NCBI RefSeq assembly: GCF_018881655.1
Contig: NZ_JACVPX010000003.1
Span: 1 to 64,000, forward strand
Length of the DNA: 64,000 nt
Direction of reading: 5' to 3'
Source of the DNA: Polynucleobacter sp. Tro8-14-1
GTDB taxonomy: Bacteria > Pseudomonadota > Gammaproteobacteria > Burkholderiales > Burkholderiaceae
The notes under the pieces were generated by a model that made no database searches, was not told the DNA's origin, and saw only the letters and a program-made list of their open reading frames with translations. The position numbers and the translations under genes were made by a program. Positions 7,848-16,750 of this stretch are shown one piece after another. Each line of letters starts with the position of its first letter. Within the stretch, counting starts at the first letter, position 1.

Positions 7848-8125
7848 ACGACAAACTAGAGGTTCTAGAGTTGCGCCAACGTGAGCGAATGCTTCAGGCA
7901 AGTCGTGAGCGCAAAGAGTTCGCTGAACATTTTGAGGCTTGGGAAAAGCCACTCTCATGGGTTGATAAAGGGGTTGATGCCGTCAACTTCTTGAGGAGTA
8001 ATCCGATTCTATGGACCACTGCATTTGCAGCGTTAGCGCATTACAAACCTAAGCTTGCAAATAAGGCTCTTGCAGTAGGTTGGGGCGCCATGAAGGTCAT
8101 CAAGAGTGCTAAAAATCTCATTTAG
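7844..8125 (+). CDS. YqjK-like protein
   Basis: A 93-residue basic protein: the N-terminal half is a charged helix (ELRQRERMLQASRERKEFAEHF) in which ELRQRERMLQASRERKE is most distinctive, and the C-terminal half has a weakly hydrophobic stretch (LRSNPILWTTAFAALAHY). It overlaps the YqjE-like gene by ATGA, showing translational coupling. Size and context match YqjK, third member of the E. coli yqjDEK group. Its stop overlaps the convergent apt stop by 4 bp. Confidence 0.7.
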   Translation: MNDKLEVLELRQRERMLQASRERKEFAEHFEAWEKPLSWVDKGVDAVNFLRSNPILWTTAFAALAHYKPKLANKALAVGWGAMKVIKSAKNLI

Positions 8126-8640
8126 ATTTTTAATGCAGACTGATGTTGAATGTCAGATTGATTTAATAGGTCATTGCCATTTAAGAAGGTAATTTCTAGC
8201 AAAGTAATTGCGCCACTGACTTCAAAGCCGGCATTACGAATTAATTTGTCAGCAGCAACTAATGTTCCGCCGGTGGCCAGAATATCGTCAAGCAGCAATA
8301 CTCTGGCATCTTTAGGTAGAGTGAATTGCTGAATCTCTAAGGCGTCATTGCCATACTCCAGGCCGTATGCTTCACGATGGCTTGTCAAGGGAAGTTTGTT
8401 TGGCTTTCTGGCCAACACTAAACCTTTATGGGCATAGTGGGCTAAAGCAGAGCCAAAAATAAAGCCGCGGGATTCGATGCCCAAAATGTGGGTGTAATTA
8501 AATTGCTGTGCAATCTCATTTAGCTGACGAATGGCTTCCTTAAAGGCAGCTGGATTAGCTAATAAAGGGGATATATCTCTAAAGAGAACGCCTGGTTTTG
8601 GAAAATCAGGAACTCCGGGTAGATAATCCAATAAATTCAT
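8122..8640 (-). CDS. apt: Adenine phosphoribosyltransferase
   Basis: Type I phosphoribosyltransferase of about 172 residues, normal for Apt. It converts adenine and PRPP to AMP in the cytoplasm. The PRPP-binding loop RVLLLDDILATGGT (about 114-127) and the adenine-pocket segment VLARKPNKLP are intact, and the N-terminus has PDFPKPGVLFRDISPLL. Start is ATG 8640 (GTG 8643 directly before it is equally possible). The start faces that of a nucleosidase gene 11 bp away on the other strand, which releases adenine, so the pair forms a salvage unit. Confidence 0.93.
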   Translation of the reverse strand: MNLLDYLPGVPDFPKPGVLFRDISPLLANPAAFKEAIRQLNEIAQQFNYTHILGIESRGFIFGSALAHYAHKGLVLARKPNKLPLTSHREAYGLEYGNDALEIQQFTLPKDARVLLLDDILATGGTLVAADKLIRNAGFEVSGAITLLEITFLNGNDLLNQSDIQHQSALKI

Positions 8641-8651
8641 CACAATCCAAT

Positions 8652-9218
8652 ATGAAAACAGAACTCCTTATTATTACCGCATTAGAGTCCGAGCTCAAGC
8701 GTGAGTCCCTCCCAAGAGGCGTAGAGATTGTGTATTCGGGAGTTGGCAAAATTAATGCTGCCATGACTTGTATCAAAGCAATACACCAATACTCACCAAA
8801 GAGAATATTGAACTTTGGTACCGCAGGGAAAATCAAGCCAGAATTGAGCGGCCTATTGGAGATAGGTAAGGTTATTCAACGCGATATGGATGCTGAGCCA
8901 TTGGCGCCGCGCGGCAGCACTCCTTTTTGCACCCGTCCACAAGAATATCTTTCTACGGGGAATTTTCTGTGCGGCTCTGGAGATAGCTTTGTGACTTCTC
9001 ATGATTCTTGGTTGCATAACCAAGGTGTAGATGTAGTAGATATGGAGTTGTTTGCGATTGCTGCAATCGCACATGAACATCAAATACCTTGGCAGTCATT
9101 TAAATACATCACAGATGAGGCCAATGAAGACTCTGGGGAACACTGGCAGGCAAAAGTTCATCACGGCCAAGAGCTGTTTTTAGCGGCTTTGAGTCAGGCT
9201 CTTGCAGACTATTCCTAG
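8652..9218 (+). CDS. MTA/SAH nucleosidase-like (purine nucleoside phosphorylase fold)
   Basis: From ATG 8652 the protein is 188 residues and starts MKTELLIITALESE, as in the MTAN/PNP family; an upstream TTG at 8598 would add unlike residues overlapping apt. Catalytic landmarks are the N-terminal Glu in ALESEL, GTAGKI, GSGDSF, the ribose-binding VDMELFAIA (VEMEAAA in E. coli MTAN) and ITDEAN (catalytic Asp). It would hydrolyse methylthioadenosine or S-adenosylhomocysteine to adenine. It is some 40 residues shorter than E. coli MTAN, missing mid-domain loops, so the substrate could differ. No clear Shine-Dalgarno. Confidence 0.75.
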   Translation: MKTELLIITALESELKRESLPRGVEIVYSGVGKINAAMTCIKAIHQYSPKRILNFGTAGKIKPELSGLLEIGKVIQRDMDAEPLAPRGSTPFCTRPQEYLSTGNFLCGSGDSFVTSHDSWLHNQGVDVVDMELFAIAAIAHEHQIPWQSFKYITDEANEDSGEHWQAKVHHGQELFLAALSQALADYS

Positions 9219-9334
9219 TTAGCCGTTTCCGTAATTTGAGCAAAACGACCCTAATTCACCCTAAATAAGGGTTTAAACCTCTCAGGCTCTTGATGATTGC
9301 GGCTGAGCCGCGCCGGCAAAATAAGTTCTTGTGT

Positions 9335-9358
9335 TATAAAATTCATTGACTAGTCAAT
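9335..9358 (+). promoter_or_regulatory. MarR promoter/operator: -10 box and 14-bp palindrome
   Basis: A TATAAA box (9335-9340) is followed by a perfect palindrome ATTGACTAGTCAAT (9345-9358), which ends 7 bp before the MarR start codon. The transcript would begin inside the palindrome, so protein bound there would block initiation. Position and symmetry suit MarR-family autorepression, lifted by the compounds that the efflux pump exports. Confidence 0.6.
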
Positions 9359-9365
9359 TAGTTTT

Positions 9366-9854
9366 ATGAAAAACACCAGACCTGCACCATCATCCTTCTA
9401 TACCCCAGATAATTACACCCCCCAGGGCAGTGTTGCTTATTTGATGTTGCGTAATAAATCAAGCTATCAACGCCTAGGTGATTTGAAGCTGGCTGATCTT
9501 GGTATTACCGCAGCGCAGATGAGCGTGTTGCTCCTTGTTTCACATTCTGAAGCAGCTACGATTTCTTCCTTATCGCAAGCGTTGGGAGTTAATGCCGCAG
9601 CAACTGTGCGCGTGGTTCAAAAACTGGAAAAGATGAAACTCATACAAAAAGTACCCTCCAAAAAGGACGGACGGGTAATTGGCCTGTCGCTCACTGCTGC
9701 CGGAAAGAAGGCTGCTATATCGATTCCACCACTGTGGTGCAATCTATTGAATCAGTCATTAAATGGTTTCACGCAAAAAGAATTTGAGCAATTGCGTGAT
9801 TTCTTATTGCGAATTGAAAAAAATAATTTACAGCAACTAGAGGTGATCTCATGA
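9366..9854 (+). CDS. MarR-family transcriptional regulator
   Basis: 162 residues with a winged helix-turn-helix in the middle: ISSLSQALGVNAAATVRVVQ in the recognition region, then the wing KVPSKKDGRVIGLSLTAAGK, whose DxR pattern (KKDGR) is typical of MarR. It heads a four-gene operon with outer-membrane, periplasmic-adaptor and inner-membrane efflux components and overlaps the next gene by ATGA. This is the layout of emrRAB. Expected role: local repressor relieved by lipophilic or phenolic ligands. Confidence 0.88.
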   Translation: MKNTRPAPSSFYTPDNYTPQGSVAYLMLRNKSSYQRLGDLKLADLGITAAQMSVLLLVSHSEAATISSLSQALGVNAAATVRVVQKLEKMKLIQKVPSKKDGRVIGLSLTAAGKKAAISIPPLWCNLLNQSLNGFTQKEFEQLRDFLLRIEKNNLQQLEVIS

Positions 9855-11323
9855 GGCGCTTAAGTTGGGTTTGTAGCTTAGTCCTAATAACTTCTATAGG
9901 CTTGCTCCTATCGGCTTGCGCCTTTTTTCCTAGACAGGCGTTACCTGAGCAAACAGCGAAACCTATTGGCGTGCTTGAGCCAAAGCTGGGTGCACAGGAC
10001 AATATTAATAACAGCAGCACCAATCCTATTGAAGATTCTTGGTGGAAGGCATTTGGTGATCCCCAGTTAAATCAATTGATTCAACTGGGGCTTAAGCAGT
10101 CTCCTAGCCTGGATACATCAGGCGCAAGGTTAGTAGCAGCCCAAGCGATGTTAGAGAATGAAAGGGCGGCATTTATTCCTCAGGTAAGTGTTGGAGGTCA
10201 GGTTGATCGACAACAACTTTCACAAAATTATATTTTTGTGCCTGGCATGCCTATTTACACTGGATACGGACTAGCCAATGCATCACTTAACTGGTCTCTG
10301 GATATTTGGGGAAAGCAAAAGAAGTATTTTGATGCCGCCAAGAACCAGGTGCTTGTTGCTCAAGCAAATTACAAAGCATCAGAACTCCTTCTGTCGACCA
10401 CTATTGTGCGTGTTTATTTTGACTATGATCATATGGTTCTGGCTCGAGAACTTTATGCGAGAGAGCTTGAGGTCAAAAAGAATTTACTGCGCATTGCCAT
10501 TGACCGCCAACACGCTGGTCTAGTTGATGCGTTGACAGTAAATCAACGCAAGGTAGAATTAGAGTCCGCTCAGGCTAATGTAAATCAGTCTAACTTGAGT
10601 GTGAGGATGATGCAGCATCAACTTGCTGCGTTGGTTCAGGAGGGCCCATCCTGGGGTGAATCGCTCAAGGCCCCCGCTATTCAGGCAACCAATCTTAGTC
10701 TTCCCGAAGTTATCCCATCCGATCTATTGGAGCGCAGGGCTGATTTACAGGCGCTCTTAAGTCAGATTGATGTAGCAAAGCTGCAATTAGAAGGTGCAAA
10801 GTTAGAGTACTTGCCGGACGTGAATCTTGCAGGTTTCATCGGAGTTCAATCATTTGGCTTATCTCAACTCTTTTCTAGCAGAAGTCAGCAATTTAGTATC
10901 GGCCCTGCGATAAATCTGCCAATCTTTGATGGCGGCGTAATTGATGCCAACGTAACCGGCAAAGAAGCGAATCGAAACCAAGCGATTGCCTCATATCAGG
11001 AGCAACTTGTGCAGGCCTTACGTGAAGTCGCCGATGGCATTGGATCTGTGAAGAATGCACAGGCTAATTATGAGGGCTTCACTAATGCCGAGATAAACGC
11101 TAAAAGAAATTTTGAAATTACGCGCAGTAGAAGCGAGGTTGGAATCGCCTCCAAAGAAGCGTCTTTAACTGCGGAGCAGGCTTATCTGTTGCAGGGGCAA
11201 AACTATGCAGATGCTAAATCCAAACTGTTAACTGCCAATGTGGTACTGGTTCAGGCCTTAGGTGGTTCTTATCTTCAGTCTAAATCTAAAACTCAAGCGA
11301 AATTAAGCGGACAAACTCAATAA
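9851..11323 (+). CDS. Outer-membrane efflux lipoprotein (OprM/NodT family)
   Basis: A 490-residue TolC-like outer-membrane factor. The signal peptide ends in lipobox LLSAC (Cys23), so the mature protein is lipidated as in OprM. Early motif DSWWKAFGDPQLNQLI and the repeated coiled-coil segments are hallmarks of the NodT family; ERRADLQALLSQI marks the second repeat. It forms the outer-membrane duct for the EmrA/EmrB proteins encoded downstream. The start overlaps the MarR stop. Confidence 0.92.
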   Translation: MRRLSWVCSLVLITSIGLLLSACAFFPRQALPEQTAKPIGVLEPKLGAQDNINNSSTNPIEDSWWKAFGDPQLNQLIQLGLKQSPSLDTSGARLVAAQAMLENERAAFIPQVSVGGQVDRQQLSQNYIFVPGMPIYTGYGLANASLNWSLDIWGKQKKYFDAAKNQVLVAQANYKASELLLSTTIVRVYFDYDHMVLARELYARELEVKKNLLRIAIDRQHAGLVDALTVNQRKVELESAQANVNQSNLSVRMMQHQLAALVQEGPSWGESLKAPAIQATNLSLPEVIPSDLLERRADLQALLSQIDVAKLQLEGAKLEYLPDVNLAGFIGVQSFGLSQLFSSRSQQFSIGPAINLPIFDGGVIDANVTGKEANRNQAIASYQEQLVQALREVADGIGSVKNAQANYEGFTNAEINAKRNFEITRSRSEVGIASKEASLTAEQAYLLQGQNYADAKSKLLTANVVLVQALGGSYLQSKSKTQAKLSGQTQ

Positions 11324-11343
11324 GTATTTCACTCAGAATATTC

Positions 11344-12312
11344 ATGGACACTACAACAAACAATGGCAGGTTTAATCGACCAAAAGCTTTCAAGATCCTT
11401 TTTGCAATCTTGATAGGCATCTTTCTTTTAGGGCTGCTGTACTGGCTTATTTTTAGCCGTAATTCAGAATCTACTGATGATGCATATGTATCAGGATCGC
11501 AGATTCAGGTTGTATCTCAAATAGAGGGGGCCATTGCTACTGTCAATGTTTCTGAAACCCAATCTGTCGAGGAGGGCCAAACACTCTTTAGGATTGATCC
11601 TACAGAAGTAATGATTGCTTCAGAAAAAGCAGATATTGATTTGCGTAATGCGGAGGCTGATTACCAAAAACGTAAGGCCTTACAAGGCGATGCCAGTGTG
11701 TCTAAAGAGGAGCTGGAGCATTCCCAGTTGGCCTTGCTAAAAGCGATGGCTAATGCACGCCAAGCCTACATTAATCTACTTCGAGTTGATGTCCAAAGTC
11801 CAGCTAAAGCCACAATAGCAAAACGGTATGCTCAAGTTGGCCAGCGTGTAGCTCCAGGCACTCAACTGGCAATGATGGTTGCTGGCGATCAGATTTGGGT
11901 TGATGCCAATTTTAAAGAAGACCAGCTTAAAAATATTCGCATTGGACAGCCAGTCAAATTGGAGTCTGATATCTATGGCGGAAAGATGGAATTTCATGGG
12001 AAGGTTGTTGGCTTTGCCCCTGGAACAGGTTCCACTTTAGCTCTTTTGCCACCTCAGAATGCCACAGGAAATTGGGTAAAAGTAGTGCAGCGCTTACCGG
12101 TGAGAATCGCACTGGATAGTAATGAGTTAAGTAAGCACCCCTTAAATATTGGCTTATCAATGAATGTCAAAGTCGATACTAGTGATCGCGATGGTAGTTC
12201 GCTACAGGCAATGGATAAAGGTCCCATAAGTGACACAACTATTTATCAAAAGCAATTTGATAAAGCTGAGCGACATATTCAGTCTCTATTGACGAACTAT
12301 AAGAGACCATAA
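11344..12312 (+). CDS. EmrA-type membrane fusion protein (HlyD family)
   Basis: A 322-residue periplasmic adaptor with one N-terminal membrane segment (about 17-38). The lipoyl half-motif TDDAYVSGSQIQVVSQIEG is the EmrA/HlyD signature, followed by a short helical hairpin and the second lipoyl part with VGQRVAPGTQLAMMV. It bridges the inner-membrane EmrB-like transporter and the outer-membrane factor. Intergenic distances of 20 bp and 9 bp on either side show one operon. Confidence 0.92.
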   Translation: MDTTTNNGRFNRPKAFKILFAILIGIFLLGLLYWLIFSRNSESTDDAYVSGSQIQVVSQIEGAIATVNVSETQSVEEGQTLFRIDPTEVMIASEKADIDLRNAEADYQKRKALQGDASVSKEELEHSQLALLKAMANARQAYINLLRVDVQSPAKATIAKRYAQVGQRVAPGTQLAMMVAGDQIWVDANFKEDQLKNIRIGQPVKLESDIYGGKMEFHGKVVGFAPGTGSTLALLPPQNATGNWVKVVQRLPVRIALDSNELSKHPLNIGLSMNVKVDTSDRDGSSLQAMDKGPISDTTIYQKQFDKAERHIQSLLTNYKRP

Positions 12313-12321
12313 TTAGCCCTT

Positions 12322-13854
12322 ATGAGTGCGCCTGAGCTAGAGCCTCTTAAGGGATATAAGCTGGTACTTGGAACCTTGGCTTTTGCTTTGGGATCCTTTA
12401 TGAACGTTCTCGATATGTCCATTGCAAACGTTGCTTTACCAACGATTGCAGGAGATTTTGCTATTAGCCCAACTCAAGGGACCTGGGTCATTACTTCCTA
12501 CGCAGTTAGCGAAGCTATCTTTTTGCCATTAACCGGTTTTCTAGCCAAGAGAATTGGCGAGGTACGTCAGTTTATCTTTGCCACGATACTTTTTACGATA
12601 GCTTCAATGCTATGTGGGTTGGCACCATCCTTCGAGGTACTGGTCATCTCGCGCATCTTGCAAGGCATTGTTGGCGCTTCAATGATTCCGCTTTCCCAAA
12701 CCTTGATCATGAAATGTTATCCGCCAGCAAAGCGGGGCATGGCATTGGGTATTTGGGCGACAACTACCATAGTGGCGCCTGTATTAGGACCCTTAATTGG
12801 TGGCTGGCTTACCGATAATTTGGTGTGGCGTTGGGCTTTCTATATCAATTTGCCATTTGGCATTTTGGTTGCTGTGATGGTTTACTGGTTGTATGGGGCT
12901 CCAAAGCCTGAGTCCTCTAAAGAGAAAATTGATCTTATTGGCATAGCGCTACTAGTTGCTGCTGTCGCCTCGATGCAAATTGCACTTGATAAGGGTAGTG
13001 AATTAGATTGGTTGTCATCATCATTCATTGCAACTTTAGCAACGATCTCCTTTATCTCTTGGGTCGCCTTTGTTCTCTGGGAGTTGGGGGCAGAGCACCC
13101 CATTGTGGATTTGCGCTTATTTAGGCTGGTGAACTTTCGTACCTCTGCCATCTGCTTGGGGATAGGATCTTTTGCCTTTTACATCTACATTGTGATCGGC
13201 CCTTTATGGCTGCAAACCCAATTGGGCTATACCGCATTTAACTCTGGCAAGGTCATGGCAATCACTGGAGTATTGGCTTTATTTTGTGGCCCTTTATTTG
13301 GGGCCAATATCCATCGTATTGACGCGAGAATCATTGCCACTATTGGATTTGCCGCCATGGCAATTGGGTGCTGGATGGCTGCCGGCTTTACAACTGGCGT
13401 CGATGAAAAAACACTGATGTTTGCTCGCCTCATTATGGGTGTGGGTATTGCAGGATTCTTCATGCCAATGTCTGCAATTTCTATGTCACAGCTCAGGGGG
13501 AGTCAAATTGCTTCTGGTACGGGTATCTCTAACTTTTTAAGAAACGTGGGTGCCAGTGTAGGAACAGCGGTTGCCACTACGCTCTGGCAGGACAATGCGA
13601 TTAGACAGCATGAGAACCTCATGAGCAATATTCAGACGGGGAATCTTGCATACCAACAATTGATGGAAACAACTGCCAAACTCGGCATGACAGAAATGCA
13701 GCGATATGCCTTAGTTGATAACTTGGTTACCTCTCAGGCCTACATGCTTTCAACCAATCAGCTAATGCTATTGGCAGGACTCATTTTGGTGGCGCTGATG
13801 CCCCTAATCTGGTTATCTAAACCTCCATTCGGATCAGGCCTTGTCGGCCATTAA
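12322..13854 (+). CDS. EmrB-type drug:H+ antiporter (MFS, DHA2 family)
   Basis: 510 residues with 14 predicted membrane helices, the DHA2 layout. The segment NVLDMSIANVALPTIAGDF in the first helix is the family's motif D1, and GFLAKRIGEVRQ is motif A (usually GxLaDrxGrkxxl). It uses the proton gradient to drive export through the EmrA-like adaptor. Substrates in relatives include uncouplers, fatty acids and hydrophobic drugs. Its position next to an alkane hydroxylase suggests solvent or fatty-acid export, which is inference. Confidence 0.92.
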   Translation: MSAPELEPLKGYKLVLGTLAFALGSFMNVLDMSIANVALPTIAGDFAISPTQGTWVITSYAVSEAIFLPLTGFLAKRIGEVRQFIFATILFTIASMLCGLAPSFEVLVISRILQGIVGASMIPLSQTLIMKCYPPAKRGMALGIWATTTIVAPVLGPLIGGWLTDNLVWRWAFYINLPFGILVAVMVYWLYGAPKPESSKEKIDLIGIALLVAAVASMQIALDKGSELDWLSSSFIATLATISFISWVAFVLWELGAEHPIVDLRLFRLVNFRTSAICLGIGSFAFYIYIVIGPLWLQTQLGYTAFNSGKVMAITGVLALFCGPLFGANIHRIDARIIATIGFAAMAIGCWMAAGFTTGVDEKTLMFARLIMGVGIAGFFMPMSAISMSQLRGSQIASGTGISNFLRNVGASVGTAVATTLWQDNAIRQHENLMSNIQTGNLAYQQLMETTAKLGMTEMQRYALVDNLVTSQAYMLSTNQLMLLAGLILVALMPLIWLSKPPFGSGLVGH

Positions 13855-13968
13855 TGAGGCTTTAATGCTGCGTCATTAGGGATTCTACTGAGATGCTCCG
13901 AACACTGCATCCCAAAAGGCGGGCCATCCAATCAAGCAATTTTTGTGAGTGGAGGCTAAGATGTAGTT

Positions 13969-15123
13969 ATGAATAGCATAACAACAACCCAAAATCCAGA
14001 GTGGAATGATAAGCGCTGGCTTTGGTTATTGAGCCCAACTATTCCATTTGCTTTTACCGCTTCTATTCTGGCATTCGTATTGACGGGTCAGTGGCTTTAT
14101 TTGCTTTTTGTCCCCGCCATCATTCATATCGCCATACCAATCTTGGATCTGACTTTTGGTGAAGACTTTAGCAATCCTCCGGAATCCGCTGTTGAGAACT
14201 TGAATAAAGATTTCTTTTATCGTGCGTTGGTTTGGCTCTATGTTCCCTTTCAACTCATTGGGACGGTTTATGGAACTTGGCTGGCAGTGACCCAGTCTTT
14301 AGATTGGTATGCCTACATCGCTTTAGTATTTACCGTGGGATCTACCAATGGTATTGGTATAGGAACTGCCCATGAACTTGGGCATAAACAAGATTCAATT
14401 GACCGCTGGCTTTCTAAATTAGCATTAGCTTCCAGTATGTATGGCCACTTCTTTGTTGAACATAATCGCGGTCATCACAAACGGGTGGCAACCCCAGGGG
14501 ATCCCGCTAGCGCTCGTATGGGAGAGAGTTTTTGGGTATTTCTGCCGCGCACTGTATTGGGTAGCCTATATTCAGCATGGGAATTAGAGCGAGAACGCTT
14601 AAAAAGAAAAGGTAAGGGCGTTTGGAGTATCCAGAATGAAAATCTCCAAGCTTGGTCTCTCACCATTCTCTTGTATGGTGCTCTCATGCTTTGGTTGGGA
14701 TGGGCAGCCCTGATCTTTCTTGCCCTTCAGGGCATCTACGCTGCCTCCATGTTGGAGGTTGTGAACTATGTAGAGCACTACGGACTATTGCGTCAAAAAG
14801 ATCAAGATGGTGAGTACGTGCGCTGTGCACCAGAGCACTCTTGGAACAGCAACCATATAGTTGGAAACATTTTGCTGTATCACCTACAGCGTCATTCTGA
14901 TCATCACGCACATCCAACTAGACGATATCAAGCGCTGCGACATTTTGATAAAGCACCGCAATTACCGGGTGGGTATGCATCCATGATTACCTTGGCTTAC
15001 TTTCCACCATTATGGTTTGCCTTGATGGATCATCGTGTAGTGAAACACTACACTGGTGATCTAAGTAAAATAAATATTCAGCCATCGGCCAGCCGAAAAC
15101 TATATCAGCGCTGGTGCAATTAA
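13969..15123 (+). CDS. alkB: Alkane 1-monooxygenase (AlkB family)
   Basis: 384-residue integral-membrane non-haem di-iron hydroxylase. All histidine clusters are present: HELGHK (135-140), EHNRGHHK (164-171), the conserved NYVEHYG (266-272) and LQRHSDHHAHP (306-316). Six or so membrane helices surround them. It inserts oxygen at the terminal carbon of alkanes, with electrons from rubredoxin; no rubredoxin domain is fused and none is encoded nearby. An alcohol dehydrogenase gene follows after 9 bp. Shine-Dalgarno GGAGG lies 13 bp or more upstream, which is rather far. Confidence 0.93.
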   Translation: MNSITTTQNPEWNDKRWLWLLSPTIPFAFTASILAFVLTGQWLYLLFVPAIIHIAIPILDLTFGEDFSNPPESAVENLNKDFFYRALVWLYVPFQLIGTVYGTWLAVTQSLDWYAYIALVFTVGSTNGIGIGTAHELGHKQDSIDRWLSKLALASSMYGHFFVEHNRGHHKRVATPGDPASARMGESFWVFLPRTVLGSLYSAWELERERLKRKGKGVWSIQNENLQAWSLTILLYGALMLWLGWAALIFLALQGIYAASMLEVVNYVEHYGLLRQKDQDGEYVRCAPEHSWNSNHIVGNILLYHLQRHSDHHAHPTRRYQALRHFDKAPQLPGGYASMITLAYFPPLWFALMDHRVVKHYTGDLSKINIQPSASRKLYQRWCN

Positions 15124-15132
15124 GGAGACAGC

Positions 15133-16731
15133 ATGACTTCACATAGCTATGACTATGTTGTGATTGGCGGAGGATCTGGTGGCTCAGTTGTGGCAGGGCG
15201 CTTAAGCGAAGATGCCAGCACCTCAGTGGTGCTACTAGAGGCGGGCGGCAAGGGCGATAGTTGGGTTGTGAAGACTCCGGCAGGCGCTGTTGCTATGCTG
15301 CCAACCCCATTAAACAACTACGCTTATGAGACCGTACCGCAATCGGGCTTAAATGGACGTCGTGGATATCAACCCAGAGGAAAGTGTCTTGGAGGCTCCT
15401 CAGCAATTAATGCAATGATTTATATCCGCGGCCATAAATCAGACTATGACCACTGGGCGGAATTAGGAAATGACGGTTGGTCATATCAAGATCTACTACC
15501 TTATTTCAAAAAAAGCGAAAATAACGCCGCTATAGCTGATGAGTTCCATGGAAATGATGGCCCTTTACATGTTTCCAATCTTCAATCCCATAATCCCTTT
15601 CAACAATATTATTTGGAGGCCGCTAAAGAAGCTGGCTTTAAGATTAATGATGACTTCAATGGTGAGGAACAAGAGGGTCTGGGTATCTATCAAGTAACCC
15701 ATAAAAATGGGGAGCGTTGGAGTGCTGCGCGCGGCTATATTCATCCATATATGGGCAAGCGCTCTAATTTAAATGTTCAAACTGGCGTTCAAGTCGAGCG
15801 CATATTATTCGAAGGTAAGCGTGCAGTGGGTGTGAGTTACAACCAAGGCGGCAAGCACCATATCATTCGCGCAAACAAAGAAGTCATCCTGTGTGCTGGA
15901 GCCTTTAATTCCCCTCAATTGTTAATGGTGTCTGGAGTGGGACCTAAAAAAGAACTGCAAAAGTTTGATATTCCACTGGTACATGATTTACCGGGCGTTG
16001 GTCAAAACTTGCAAGATCATCCCGACTTTATCTTTGGTTATTCTGCGGATAGTCTTGATTTAATTGGCATTTCACTTGGTGGCACCGTCAAAATCACGGG
16101 TGAGATTATGAAGTATGTGCGCTCTCGCGAAGGCCTGTTGGCGACTAACTTTGCCGAAGGAGGCGGATTCTTGAAAACAGATTCCAGCTTAGAGGCTCCA
16201 GATGTGCAGTTGCATTTTGTAGTGAGTCTAGTAGAGGATCATGCCAGAAAACTCCATATGGCTCATGGATACTCATGTCACGTTTGCGTTCTTAGGCCAA
16301 AGAGTCGCGGTCAAGTGACATTAGCTAGCGCAAGCATGAATGAAGCCCCCTTAATTGATCCTGGTTTCCTAAAAGATGATGAGGATCTTGAAACTTTAGT
16401 TAAAGGCTATAAATTAACTAAAAAATTAATGGATGCCCCAACGTTTACTAAGATTCGTAAGAAAGATATTTTTACGCCTTATGTAAAAACAGATGATGAT
16501 ATTCGTCAAATTCTTAGACAAAGATCAGATACCGTATATCACCCGGTGGGTACCTGCAAAATGGGTAATGATCCAATGGCAGTTGTCGACTCCCAATTAA
16601 AAGTGCATGGCATTGATGGTCTTCGGGTAGTTGATGGATCCATCATGCCGACCCTCATTGGCGGTAATACCAATGCCCCTATCATTGCTATCGCCGAAAA
16701 AGCAGTTGATCTTATTCGGGCAGAAGCTTAA
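15133..16731 (+). CDS. GMC-family alcohol dehydrogenase (AlkJ/BetA-like)
   Basis: 532-residue FAD flavoprotein of the glucose-methanol-choline family. The ADP-binding motif VVIGGGSGGSVVAGRL is at the N-terminus. The two GMC signatures are GGSSAINAMIYIRGH and GAFNSPQLLMVSG, and the C-terminal catalytic region has YHPVGTCKMG and GGNTNAPIIAIAEKA. The gene order alkB-alkJ and a 9-bp gap make a role in oxidising the fatty alcohol formed by AlkB likely, though choline dehydrogenase is in the same subfamily. Confidence 0.88.
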   Translation: MTSHSYDYVVIGGGSGGSVVAGRLSEDASTSVVLLEAGGKGDSWVVKTPAGAVAMLPTPLNNYAYETVPQSGLNGRRGYQPRGKCLGGSSAINAMIYIRGHKSDYDHWAELGNDGWSYQDLLPYFKKSENNAAIADEFHGNDGPLHVSNLQSHNPFQQYYLEAAKEAGFKINDDFNGEEQEGLGIYQVTHKNGERWSAARGYIHPYMGKRSNLNVQTGVQVERILFEGKRAVGVSYNQGGKHHIIRANKEVILCAGAFNSPQLLMVSGVGPKKELQKFDIPLVHDLPGVGQNLQDHPDFIFGYSADSLDLIGISLGGTVKITGEIMKYVRSREGLLATNFAEGGGFLKTDSSLEAPDVQLHFVVSLVEDHARKLHMAHGYSCHVCVLRPKSRGQVTLASASMNEAPLIDPGFLKDDEDLETLVKGYKLTKKLMDAPTFTKIRKKDIFTPYVKTDDDIRQILRQRSDTVYHPVGTCKMGNDPMAVVDSQLKVHGIDGLRVVDGSIMPTLIGGNTNAPIIAIAEKAVDLIRAEA

Positions 16732-16750
16732 ATAAGTTTCATTTTGAAAA

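Noticed and set aside
7479..8125. Holin-like gene as a prophage remnant
   Set aside because: The YqjD-YqjE-YqjK order explains it as an ordinary envelope gene set; no other phage genes are near.
9258..9272. ACCCT/AGGGT hairpin as a terminator after the nucleosidase
   Set aside because: Five-bp stem with no T-run; too weak to support.
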